Source of the DNA: Scylla paramamosain
Taxonomy: Eukaryota > Arthropoda > Malacostraca > Decapoda > Portunidae
Reading direction: 5' to 3'
Assembly (NCBI RefSeq): GCF_035594125.1
Contig: NW_026973729.1
Location: 453,102-517,101 of the forward strand
Length of the DNA: 64,000 bases
Positions 51,504-63,200 of the stretch are shown piece after piece. The notes beneath the pieces are model-generated. The model made no database searches and was not told where the DNA came from. It saw only the letters and a program-made list of their open reading frames with translations. The translations under genes were made by a program, and so were the position numbers. The number at the start of each line of letters is the position of its first letter. The first letter of the stretch is position 1.

Positions 51504-54500
51504 TTCTTTTGCTCAAAAATAATAAGACACTCATTATACACGTTTTTCGTAATGTGCTTTTGTTTCCCAATAGGGAGTGCTTTGCATCCATTTTCGCGTT
51601 TTTTGTACGTAACAAGCTCAAAAACACTCAAAATGTACCTTTTTGGTAATGTTATTTTATTTCTTCTTATTCGTTGGTTTGCATCCGTTTAAGCGTTTTT
51701 CTATGTAAAACACCGAAAAGACACGTTTTCAGTAATTTTGTTTTAGATTCCCATATAGAGTGACGCATGTTATTTACCGTTATGGTGCCTAACAAGCTGA
51801 AAAACACTCATAAGACAGTTTTCTGGCAAAGACGTTTAATTTCCCCAAATAGGTGGCTTTGCATGCACTTTAGGGTTTGGTACATAACAGTACGAAAAAA
51901 AAAGCTAAAATTAACTTTTTTGATAATTGACTCATAATTTCCTGAATTTTGCCCAAATTTTGCCAAAAACATGCAAAATGTATGTTTTTGGTAATGTTAT
52001 TCTCTTTCTCCATAAAGTGTGTTTTGCATGCGTTTTAGCGTTTTGATACATAAGGAGCTGAAAACACTTAAAGGCAAGTTCTTCATTAAAATTTATTTTA
52101 TTGCCATGTAAAGTGATTCCCCTGCTTTTTAGTGCTCTATTCCCTATCACGCTCAAAAACACTCAATAGACACTTTTCTCGTAATGTCATTTTTTTCCCA
52201 CATAAAGCTGGTTGCATATGCAATTTGGCATTTTGGTAACTAAGAATGTGAAAAGCACTCAAAATACACGCATTTAGTAAAGTTGTTCTCTTTCTCAATT
52301 AAGAGTGTTATTCATGAGTTTCAGCATTTTGGTATCTAGGTAACTTCTCCATATACACGAGTTTTTGCGTTTTTTGCCTTTTCGTTCTTTTGAACTATAA
52401 AACATTAATTATACACTTTTCTCGCAATGTCCTTTTGTTTCCCAATATAAAGTGCTTTTTTATAAATTTTCGCGTTTTTTTATAGGTAACAAGCTCAAAA
52501 ACACTCAAAATATATCTTTTTGGTAATGTTTTTCTACTTTTTGATATTGGTTGGTTTGCATTCTTTTTAGCGTCTTTCTACGTAAAACACTGAGAAGACA
52601 CGTTTTCAGTAATTTTGTTTTGGTTTGCCATATAGAGAGAGTTCCTTATTATTGATTGTTTTGGTGCCTAACATGCTGAAAAACAGTCAAAACACTGATT
52701 TCTAGTAAGGTCGTTTAATTTCCTCATATAGGAGGCTTTGCATGTACTTTACTGTTTGGTACATAACAGTCCGAAAAAAAGCTAATATCAACTTTTTTTT
52801 ATAATATTCTCTTATCATATAATTGCCTTAATTTTTTCCCAGAACTTTGGCATCTCGGTACCTATGAAGGTAAATAACAAAAAAAAAAAAAAAGTCCTTT
52901 TATTTATTTTTTTTATTTTTTATTTTTTTCTAAATAACGAGTGTTATTTGTGGGTTTTAGCTTTTTATTACTTAAGGAACTTAAAAACACTCATAATACA
53001 CGTTTCTCGTAATGTCCTTACGTTTCCCAAACATAAGGTTCTTTGCATGTATTTAAGCGTTTTTATATATGATAACATTATCAAAAACACTCAAAATACA
53101 TGTTTTTGGTAATGTTATTCTGTTTCTCCATAAAGTTTGTTTTCCATGCGTTTTAGCCGTTTGGTATGTGAGGAGCTCAAAAACACATATTGGCAAGTTC
53201 TTGGTAAAAATTGGTTTTATTCCTATGAAATGTGATTGCCCTGCTATTTAGTACTTCATTGCCTAACATGCTGAAAAACAATTAAAACACACTTCTCGTA
53301 ATGTCATTTTTTTCCCTCATAAAGCTAGGTTCGCATGCTATTTAGGGTATTGCTAACTAGGAATATGAGAAACACTCAAAATGCATGCATTTGCTAAGGT
53401 TGTTCTGTTTCTCAAATAAGATTGTTATTCATGAGTTTCAGCATTTTTGTATCTAAGAAACTTCTTTATATACACGAGTTTTTGCGTTTTTCTACGTAAA
53501 ACACTGAGAAGATACATTTTCAGTAATTTTGTTTTGCATTCCCATATAGAGTGAGTTCCTTATTATTTATCGTTTTGGTGCCTAACATGCTGAAAAACAC
53601 TCAAAAGACAGATTTCTGGTAAGGTCGTTTAATTTCCTCATATAGGAGGATTTGCCTGCACTTTAGGGTTTGGTACATAACATTCCGAAAAAAAAAGGTA
53701 AAATTAACTTTTTTGATAATATTCTTTGGTTCATAAAATTTTCCTGAATTTTCCCAGAATTTTGGCATCTCGGTACCTATGAAGATGAAAATAAAAAAAT
53801 ATTATTTTTTTTCTAAGAAAAGAGTGTTATTTGTGGGTTTTAGCTTTTTGGTACTTAGGGAACTTAAAAAAAAACACTCATAATCCACGTTTTTCGTAAT
53901 GTCCTTCTGTTTCCCAAACATAATGTTCTTTGCATGTATTTAAGCATTTTTTAGAGATAACATGATAAAAAACACCCAAATTACATGTTTTTGGTAATGT
54001 TATTCTGTTTCTCCATAAAGTTTGTTTTGCATGCGTTTTAGCGGTTTTGTATATAAGGCAAGTTCTTCGTAAAAATTGGTTTTATTCCAATGAAAAGTGA
54101 TTGCCCTGCTTTTTAGTGCTTTATTGCCTATTACGCTCAAAAACATTCAAAGGACATTTTTCTAGAAATGTCATGTTTTCCCATATAAATCTGGTTTCGC
54201 ATGAAATTTGCGTTTTTAGTAACTAAGAATATGTAAAACACTCAAAACACACGAATTTGGTAAGGTTGTTCTGTTTCTCAATTAAGAGTGTTATTCATGA
54301 GTTTCTTCATTTTGGTATCTAGGAAACTTTTCCATATACACGTGTTTTTGCGTTTTTTGCCTTGTTGTTCTTTTGAACTATAATACACTCATTATGCACT
54401 TTTTTCCCAATGTCCTTCTGTTTCCCAATATAGAGTGCTTTGTATCAATTTTAGCATTTTTTTTGTAGGTAACAAGCTCAAAAACACTCAAAATATACCT

Positions 54501-55317
54501 TTTTAGTAATGTTTGTTCTATTTCTTGATATTGGTTGGTTTGCATCCATTTTAGCGTTTTTCTACGTAAAACACTGGGAAGACACGTTTTCAGTAATTTT
54601 GTTTTGGATTCCCATATAAAGTGAGTTCCTGATTTATTTATCTTTTTGGTGCCTAACATTCTGAAAAACACTCAAAAGACAGATTTCTTTTAAGTTCGTT
54701 TAATTTCCTCATATAGGAGGCTTTGCATGCACTTTAGGGTTTGGTATATACCAGTCCGAAAAAAAAAAAAACTAAAATTAACTTTTTTGATAATTTTCTT
54801 TTATCATATAATAGCCCGGAATTTCCCCAGAATTTTGGCATCTCGGTATCTATGAAGATGATTAACAAAAAAAAAAATCTTATTTTTTTTATTTTTTATT
54901 TATTTAGTTTTTCTAAATAAAGAGAGTTATTTGTGGGTTTTAGCTTTTTAATACTTAAGGAACTTAAAAACACTCATAATACATATTTCTCGTAATGTCC
55001 TTTCGTTTCCCAAACATAAGGTTTTTTGCATGTATTTAAATACATATTTTTGGTAATGTTATTCTTTTTGTCCATAAAAGGTGTTTTGCATGCATTTTAG
55101 CGTTTTGGTATGTAATGAGCTCAAAAACACCTAAAAGCAAGTTCTTGGTAAAAGTTGGTTTTATTCCCATGTAATGTGATTGCCCTGCTTTTTAGTGGTT
55201 TATTGCCTAACACTCTCAAAAACACTCGAAAGGCAATTTCTGGTAATATTATTTTTTTCCCGCATGGAATTTGGGGTTTTGGTAACAAAAAATGTGAAAA
55301 ACACTCAAAATACAGGC

Positions 55318-55490
55318 ATTTAGTAAGGTTGTTCTGTTTTTTAATTAAAAGTGTTATTCATGAGCTTCAGTATTTTGGTATGTAAGAAACTTCTCTAATA
55401 CACACATTTGGTAAGGTAGTTCTGTTTCTCAATTAAAAGTGTTATTCATGAGTTTCAGCATTTTGGTGTGTAAGAAACTTCTTTATGTAC
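55318..55490 (-). repeat. Duplicated slot M7, copy 6
   Basis: Reverse-complement link cttctctaatacacacattt near 55390, between d (54850) and c (55925) boxes. Confidence 0.85.
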
Positions 55491-55934
55491 ACGAGTTTTT
55501 GAGTTTTTTGCCTTGTGGTTCTTGTGAAACTATAAAACACTCATTATACACATTTCTTGTAATGCCTTTTTCTTTCCTAATATAGAGTGCGTTTCATCCA
55601 TTTTCGAAATTTGTTGTTGGTAACAAGCTCAAAAACACATAAAAATATATCTTTTTGGTAATGTTATTCTAATTCTTCATATTGGTTGGTTTGCATCCGT
55701 TTTAGCGTTTTTCTACATAAATCACTGAAAAGACACGTTTTCAGTAATATTGTTGAAATTGCTGAAAAAAACACTCAAAAGACAGGTTTCTGGTTAATTC
55801 GAGTAATTTCTCCATATAGGTGGCTTTGCATGCACTTCAGGGTTTGGAACATAAAATGATTTTTTTCATAATGATTTTTTTTTACAAAATTTCCCTGCAT
55901 TTTTCCAGAATTTGGTATCTCGGTACCTATGAAG

Positions 55935-56445
55935 ATGAATAACAATTTTTTTTTTCTCTATAAAGGATTATTTGTGAGTTTTAGTTTTTTGGTACTTAAG
56001 GAACTTAAAAACACTCATAATACATGATTTTCGTAATGTCCTTTTCTTATACAAACATGGGGTTCTTTACATGTATTTAAGCGTTTTTATAGGTAACATG
56101 ATCAAAAACACTCAAAATACATATTTTTGGTAATGTTATTCTGTTTCTGTTTCTTTTTGGTAATGTTATTCTATTTCTTCACATTGGTTGGTTTGCATCT
56201 GTTTTAGCTTTTTTCTTCGTAAATCTCTGAAAAGACTCGTTTTCAGTAATTTTGTTGAAATTAATTCTGGTACAGGTTTCTGGTAAAATTGTGTAATTTT
56301 CCCATATAAGTGGCTTTGCATGCACCTTAGGGTTTGGTACATAACTCTGGAAAAAAGCTAAAATTATTTTTTTTTATAATTTTTTTTCTTTACCTAATTT
56401 CCCTGAATTTTGCCAGAATTTTGGCATCTCGGTACTTATGAAGAT
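55935..56445 (-). repeat. Shortest unit (~510 bp)
   Basis: Between the boxes at 55925 and 56438 only about half the slots remain. Near 56145-56160 slot M11 (ggtaatgttattctgtttctg) is fused to slot M5/M4 text (tttctttttggtaatg, then ttcacattggttgg). This looks like unequal crossover between non-allelic monomers. Confidence 0.83.
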
Positions 56446-57299
56446 GAGTAACAAAAAAAAAATTTGTATTCATTTATTTTATTTTTTTTTTTCTCTATAA
56501 AGAGTGTTATTTGTGTGTTTTAGCTTTTTGGTACATAAGGAACCTAAAAACTCTCATAATACACAATTTTCGAAATATCCTTTCGTTTCACAAACATAGG
56601 GTTCTTTGCATGTATTTTAGCGTTTTTATAGGTAACATGATCAAAAACACTTAAAATTCATGCTTTTGGTAATGTTATTTTGTTTTTCCATAAAGGGTGT
56701 TTTGCATGCGTTTTAGCGTTTTGTTATATAAGGAGTTAAAAACACTTAAAGGCATATTTTTGGTAAAAGTTGGTTTTATTCCCACGTAATGTGATTGTTC
56801 TGCTTTTTAGTGCTTTGTTGTATATCACGCTCTAAAACATTCACAAGACACTTTTCTGGTAATGTCATTTTTTTCCCACATAAAACTAATTTCACTTGTA
56901 ATTTCCGATTTTCGTAACTAAGAATGTGAAAAACACTCAATATACTCACATTTGGTAAGATAGTTCTGTTTCTCAAAGAAAAGTCTTATTCATGAGTTTC
57001 AGCATTTTGGAATGTAAGAAACTTCTTTATATACAAGAGTTTTTGCGTTTTTTGCCTTGTGGTTCTTGTGAAACTATAAAACACTTATTATACACGTTTC
57101 TCGTAATGTCCTTTTGCTTCCCAATATAGAGTGCTTTCCATCCATTTTCGCGTTTTTTGTAGGTAACAATTTCAAAAACACTCAAAATATACCTTTTTGG
57201 TAATGTTATTCTATATCTTCATTTTGGTTGGTTTGCATCCGTTTTAGCGTTATTGTACGTAAAACTCCGAAAAGACACGTTTTCAGTAATTGTGTGTTG

Positions 57300-57378
57300 G
57301 ATTCCCATATAGATTGTTATATATATATAGATATAGAGGTTTAATTTTTCCATATAGGTGGCTTTGCATGCACACTCA
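57300..57378 (-). repeat. Deletion site with (ta)n filler
   Basis: Slot M3 (ttcccatatagattg) runs into ttatatatatatag and gatatagag, then a slot M2 fragment (ccatataggtggctttgcatgcac), then slot M11 (actcaaaacacatg). Slots M12 and M1 and the A/T tract are missing. Confidence 0.83.
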
Positions 57379-59767
57379 AAAAACACTCAAAACACATGTT
57401 TTTGGTAATGTTATTCTGTTTCCCAATAAAGTGTATTTTGCATGCGTTTTAGTGTTTTGGTATATAAGGAGCTCAAAAACACTTATAATTGGTTTTATTC
57501 CAATGTAATGTCATTGCCCTGCTTTTTAGTGCTTTATTACCTAACACGCTCAAAAACACTGAACAGACATTTTTCTGGTAATGTTATTTTTTTCCCACAT
57601 AAAGCTGGTTTCGCATGGAATTTGGGGTTTTGGTAACTAAGAATGTGAAAAGCACTCAAAATACACACTTTTAGTAAGATTGTTCTGTTTCTCAATTAAG
57701 AGTGTTGTTCATGAGTTTCAGCATTTTGGTATCTAGGAAACTTCTTCATATACACTAGTTTTAGCATTTTTTGCCTTGTGGTTCTTTTGAACTATTAAAC
57801 ACTCATTATACACTTTTCTTGCAATGTTCTTTTCTTTCTCATTATAGAGTGCTTTGCATCAATTTTCTTGTTTTTTTTTTATAGGTAACAAGCTCAAAAA
57901 CACTCAAAATATACCTTTTTGGTAATGATTTTCTATTTCTTTATATTGGTTTGTTTGCATACGTTTTAGCGTTTTTCTACGTAAAACGCTGAGAAGACAC
58001 GTTTTCAGTAATTCTTTTTTGAATTCCCATATAGAGTGAGTTCCTTATTATTTATTGTTTTGGTGCCTAACATGCTGAAGAACACTCAAAAGAGAGATTT
58101 CTGATAAGGTCGTTTAATTTGCTCATATTTTTGCATGCACTTTAGTGTTTGGTACATAACAGTCCCCCGAAAAAAAAAGCTAAAATTAACTTTTTTGATA
58201 ATATTCTTTTATCATATGATTGCGCTGAATTTTTACCAGAATTTTGGCATCTCGGTACCTATGAAGATAAATAAAAAAAAAATCCTATTTTTTTATTTAT
58301 TTATTTATTTATTTTTTCTCAATGAAGAGTGTTATTTATAGGATTTACCTTTTTGGTACTTAAGGAACTTAAAAACACTCATAATACGCGTTTCTTGTAA
58401 TGTCCTTTCGTTTCCCAAACAAAAGGTTCTTTGCATGTATTTAAGCGTTTTTATAGATAACATGATCAAAAATACTCAAAATACTAGGTTTTGGTAATGT
58501 TATTCTGTTTCTCCATAAAGTGTATTTTGCATGCGTTTTAGCAGTTTTGTATATAAGGAGCTCAAAAACACTTATGGCAAGTTCTTGGTAAAAAATGATT
58601 TTATTCCAATGTAATGTGATTGCCCTGCTTTTGAGTGGTTTATTACCTATCACGCTCAAAAACACTCAAAAGACACTTTTCTGGTAAATTCATTTTTTTT
58701 ACCCCACAAAGCTATTTTCGCATGTAATTTGGAGTTTTTGGTAACTAAGAATGTGAAAAGCACTTAAAATCCACGCATTTAGTAAGGTTGTTCTGTTTCT
58801 CAATTAAGAGTGTTATTCATAAGTTTCAGCATTTTGGTATCTAGGAAATCTCTCCATATACGCGAGTTTTTGCGTTGTTTGCTTTGTGGTTCTTTTGAAC
58901 TATAAAACACTCATTATACACTTTTCTTGCAATGTCTTCTTGCTTCCCAATATAGAGTGCTTTCCATCAATTTTCGCGTTTTTGTAGGTAAAATGATCAA
59001 AAACACTCAAAATAAACCTTTTTAGAAACGTTTTTCTATTTCTTGATATTGGTTGGTTTGCATCCGTTTTAACGTTTTTCTACGTAAAACACTGAGAAGA
59101 CACGTTTTCTGTAACTTTGTTTTGGATTCCCATATAGAGTGAGTTCCTTATTATTTATCGTCTCGGTGCCTAACATGCTAAAAAACACACAAAACACACA
59201 AAATTTCTGGTAAGATCGTTTAATTTCCTCATAATGAAGGCTTTGCATGCACTTTAGGGTTTGGTACATAAGTAAAAAAAATTGAAATTAACTTTTTTGA
59301 TAATATTCTTTTATCACATAATTGCCCTGAATTTTCCCAGAATTTTGGCATCTCGTTACCTATGAAAATGAATAACAATAAAAAAATCATATTTATTTTA
59401 TTTTTTTATTATTTATTTTTTAAATAAAGAGTGTTATTTGTGGGTTTTAGCTTTTTCGTACTAAAGGAACTTAAAAAAGCACTCATAATACATGTTTCTC
59501 GTAATGTCCTTTCGTTTCCCAAATATAAGGTTCTTTGCATGTATTTAAGCGTTTTTATAAATAACATGATCAAAAACACTGAAAATACATGTATTTGGTA
59601 ATGTTTTTATGTTTCTCCATAAAATGTATTTTGCATGCGTTTTAGCGTTTTGGTATATAAGGAGCTCAAAAACACTTAAAGGCATGTTCTTGGTAAAATT
59701 TGGTTTTATTCCCATGTAATGTGATTGCCCTGGCTTTTAGTGCTTTATTTTCATAACACGCTCAAAA

Positions 59768-59795
59768 AACACTAGAAAAACATGCAAAGCCTCCC
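59768..59795. other. Strand-switch junction J2, copy 5
   Basis: Reverse sense: acactagaaaaa joined to catgcaaagcc near 59780. Confidence 0.85.
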
Positions 59796-60252
59796 ATGTG
59801 AGGAAATTACCTTACCAGAAATCTGTCTTTTGAGTGTTTTTCAGCTTGTTAGGCACCAAAAAGATAAATAATAAGAAACTCACTCTATGTGGGAATCCAA
59901 AAAAAAAATTACTGAAAATGTGTCTTCTCAGTGTTTTACGTTGAAAAACGCTAAAATTGATGCAAACCAACCAATATCAAGAAGCAGAAAAACATTACCA
60001 AAAATGTATATTTTGAGTGTTTTTGAGCTTGTTACCTACAAAAAAAACGCAAAAAAATTGATACAAAGCACTCTATATTGGGAAAGAAAGGGACATTGCG
60101 AGAAAAGTGTATAATGAATGTTTTATAGTTCAAAACACAAGGCAAAAAACGCAAAAATTCGTGTATATGGAGAAGTTTCCTAGATACCAAAATGCTGAAA
60201 CTCATGAATAACACTCTTAATTGAGAAACAGAACAACCTTACTAAATGCGTG
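59781..60252 (+). repeat. Inverted cassette 5 (472 bp, opposite sense)
   Basis: Reverse-complement counterpart of cassettes 1-4, embedded in a minus array. It starts catgcaaagcctccc (J2) and ends ttactaaatgcgtg (J1). It has a complete slot M7, like cassette 2. Confidence 0.88.
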
Positions 60253-60263
60253 TCAAAAACACT
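60238..60263. other. Strand-switch junction J1, copy 6
   Basis: ttactaaatgcgtg joined to tcaaaaacactaaaagg at 60252/60253, in reverse sense, closing cassette 5. Confidence 0.88.
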
Positions 60264-63200
60264 AAAAGGCAAGTTCTTCGTAAAAGTTGGTTTTATTCCC
60301 ATGTAATGTGATTGCTCTGCTTTTTAGTGCTTTATTGCCTAACAGTCTCAAAAACACTCAAAGACACTTTTCTGGTAATGTCATTTTCCCATATAAAGCT
60401 AGTTTCGCATGGAATTTGGGATTCTGGTAACTAAGAATGGAAAAAAAAACACTCAAAATACATGCATTCAGCAAGGTTGCTCTGTTTCTTGATTAAGAAA
60501 GTTATTCATGAGTTTCAGCATTTTAGTATCTTGGAAACTTCTCCACACATACGAGTTTTTGCGTTTTTTGCCTTGTGATTCTGGTGAAACTATAAAACAC
60601 TCATTATACACGTTTTTCGTTATGTCCTTTTTTTTCCTAATATACAGTGCTTTCCATCCATTTTTGTGTTTTTTTTTTATGTAACAAGATTAAAAACACA
60701 CAAAATATACTTTTCTGGTAATATTATTCTATTTTGTCATATTGGTTGGTTTGCATCCGTTTTAGCGTGTTTCTACGTAAATCTTTTAAAGGACACGTTT
60801 TCAGTAATTTTGTTTTCGATTTCCATATAGAGTGACTTTCATATTATCTATCGTTTTGGTACCTAACATGCGAAAAAAAACACTCAAAAGACAGGTTTCT
60901 TGTAAAGTCGTTAAATTTTCCCAAATAGGTGGCTTTGCATACTCTTTATGGTTTGGTACATAACTCCGAAAAAAGGTAAAATTACCTTTTTCGATAATGT
61001 TCTTTTTTCCACATAATTTCCCTGAATTTTGGCAAAATTTTGGCATCTTGGTACCTATGAATATCAATAACAAAAAAATAAAAATGCTATTTTTTTTTCT
61101 CTATAAAGAATGTTATTTGTAGGTTTTAACGTTTTGGTACTTAAGGAACTTAAAAATATTCATAATACACATTTCTCGTAATGTCCTTTCGTTTCCCAAA
61201 TATAGGGATCTTTGCATGTATTTAAGTGTTTTTATAGGTAACATGATAAAAAACACTCAAAAACACTTGTTTTAAGGTAATGTTATTCTGCTTCTCCATA
61301 AAGGAGTGTTTTGCATGCATTTTAGCGATTTGTTATGTAAGGAGCTGAAAAACACTTCAAGGCAAGTTCTTGGTAAAAGTTGGATTTATTCCAATGTAAT
61401 ATGATTGCCCTGCTTTTTAGTGCTTTATTGCCTAACACGTTCAAAAACACTCAAAAGACACTTCTGGTAATGTCAGTTTTTTTTTTCACACATAAAGCTA
61501 GTTTCGCATGCTATTTGGGGTTTTGCTAAGAATGTGAAAAAAACACTCAAAATACACGCATTTGGTAATGTTGTTCTGGTTCTCAATTAAGATTGTTATT
61601 CATGAGTTTCAGCATTTTGGTATCTAAGAAACTTCTTTATATACACGAGTTTTTGCGTTTTTTGCCTTGTGGTTCTTGTGAACCACAAGTTCTTTTGCTT
61701 AAAAATGATAAAACACTCATTATACACGTTTCTCGTAATGTCCTTTTGTTTCACAATAGGGAGTGCTTTGCATCCATTTTCGCGTTTTTTGTAGGTAACA
61801 AGGTCAAAAACACTCAAAATGTACCTTTTTGGTAATGTTATTTTATTTCTTCCTATTGGTTGGTTTGCATCCGTTTTAGCGTTTTTCTACGTAAAACACC
61901 GAAAAGACACGTTTTCAGTAATTTTGTTTTAGATTCCCATATAGAGTGACTTGCACGTTATTTACCGTTATGGTGCCTAACAAGTTGAAAAACACTCATA
62001 ACACAGTTTTCTGGCAAAGACGTTTATTTTCCCATATAGGTGGCTTTGCATGCACTTTAGGGTTTGGTACATAACAGTAGGAAAAAAAAAGAGCTAAATT
62101 TAACTTTTTTGATAATGTTCTTATTTCACATAATTTCCTGAATTTTGTCCAAATTATGGCATCTCGGTACCTGTGAAGATGAAAAAGAAAGAATAAAATA
62201 TCGTATTTTTTTACTTTTTATTTTTATTTTTGTTTAAGCGTTTTTATTGGTAACAATATCAAAAACACTCAAAATATATGTTTTTGGTAATGCTATTCTC
62301 TTTCTCCATAAAGTGTGTTTTGCATGCGTTTTAGCGTTTTGGTATATAAGGAGCTCAAAAGTTCTTGGTAAAAATTGATTTTATTGCCATGTAAAGTGAT
62401 TCCCATGCTTTTTAGTGCTTTATTGCCTATCAAGCTCAAAAACACTCAAAAGACACTTTTCTGCTAATGTCATTTTTTTCCCACATAAAGCTGGTTTCGC
62501 ATGCAATTTGGGATTTTGGTAACTAAGAATGTGAAAAGCACTCAAAATACACGCATTTAGTAAAGTTGTTCTGTTTCTCAATTAAGAGTGTTATTCAGGA
62601 GTTTCAGCATTTTGGTATCTAGGAAACTTCTCCATATACACGAATTTTTGCGTTTTTTGCCTTGTGGTTCTTTTAAACTATAAAACATTCATTATACACT
62701 TTTCTCGCTATGTCCCTTTGTTTTCCAATTTAGAGTGCTTTGTATCAATTTTCGCGTTTTTTTTTTACGTAACAACCTCGAAAACACTCAAAATATACCT
62801 TTTTGGTAATGTTTTTCAACTTCTTGATATTTGTTGGTTTCCATCCGTTTTAGCGTTTTTCTACGTAAAACACTGAGAAGACACCTTTCCAGTAATTTTG
62901 TTTTGGTTTGCCATATAGAGTGAGTTCCATATTATTTATCGTTTTGGTGCCTAACATGCTGAAAAACACTCAAAACACATATTTCTGGTAAGGTCGTTTA
63001 ATTTCCTCAAATGGGAGGCTTTGAGTGCACTTTAGTGTTTGGTACATAACAGTCCGAAAAAAAGCTAATATCAACTTCTTTTTTATAATATTCTCTTATC
63101 ATATAATTGCCCTAATTTTTCCCGGAATTTTGGCATCTCGGTACCTATGAAGGTGAATAACAAAAAAAAGAAAACAAAAACCTTTCATTTTTTTTTTCTA

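Larger units (their letters stand above)
50870..55930 (-). repeat. Ordered run c-d-e-f, copy 5 (reverse strand, looser)
   Basis: Read on the minus strand: c (55925), d (54850), a d/e intermediate (53775), e (52858) and f (51950, recognised by tctggcaaagacg). The f unit has lost its A/T tract near 51965. The run then passes to a g-type unit (50865) with no J1 cassette between. Confidence 0.72.
44635..59780 (-). repeat. Minus-oriented block 8
   Basis: Longest block of single orientation. M1 boxes near 45430, 46355, 48200, 48765, 49790 (c), 50865 (g), 51950 (f, A/T tract deleted), 52858 (e), 53775, 54850 (d), 55925 (c), 56438 (c), 58255 (e) and 59350 (e). Several units are shortened: near 47160 and 51965 the A/T tract and box are lost, near 48420 slot M11 is fused to M5, near 56150 M11 is fused to M5 (unit of only about 510 bp), and near 57320-57375 most of a unit is missing. 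Confidence 0.9.

Noticed and set aside
57318..57345. TATA-like promoter from tatatatatag
   Set aside because: It is a short (ta)n filler at a deletion join, with no downstream coding sequence or conserved element.
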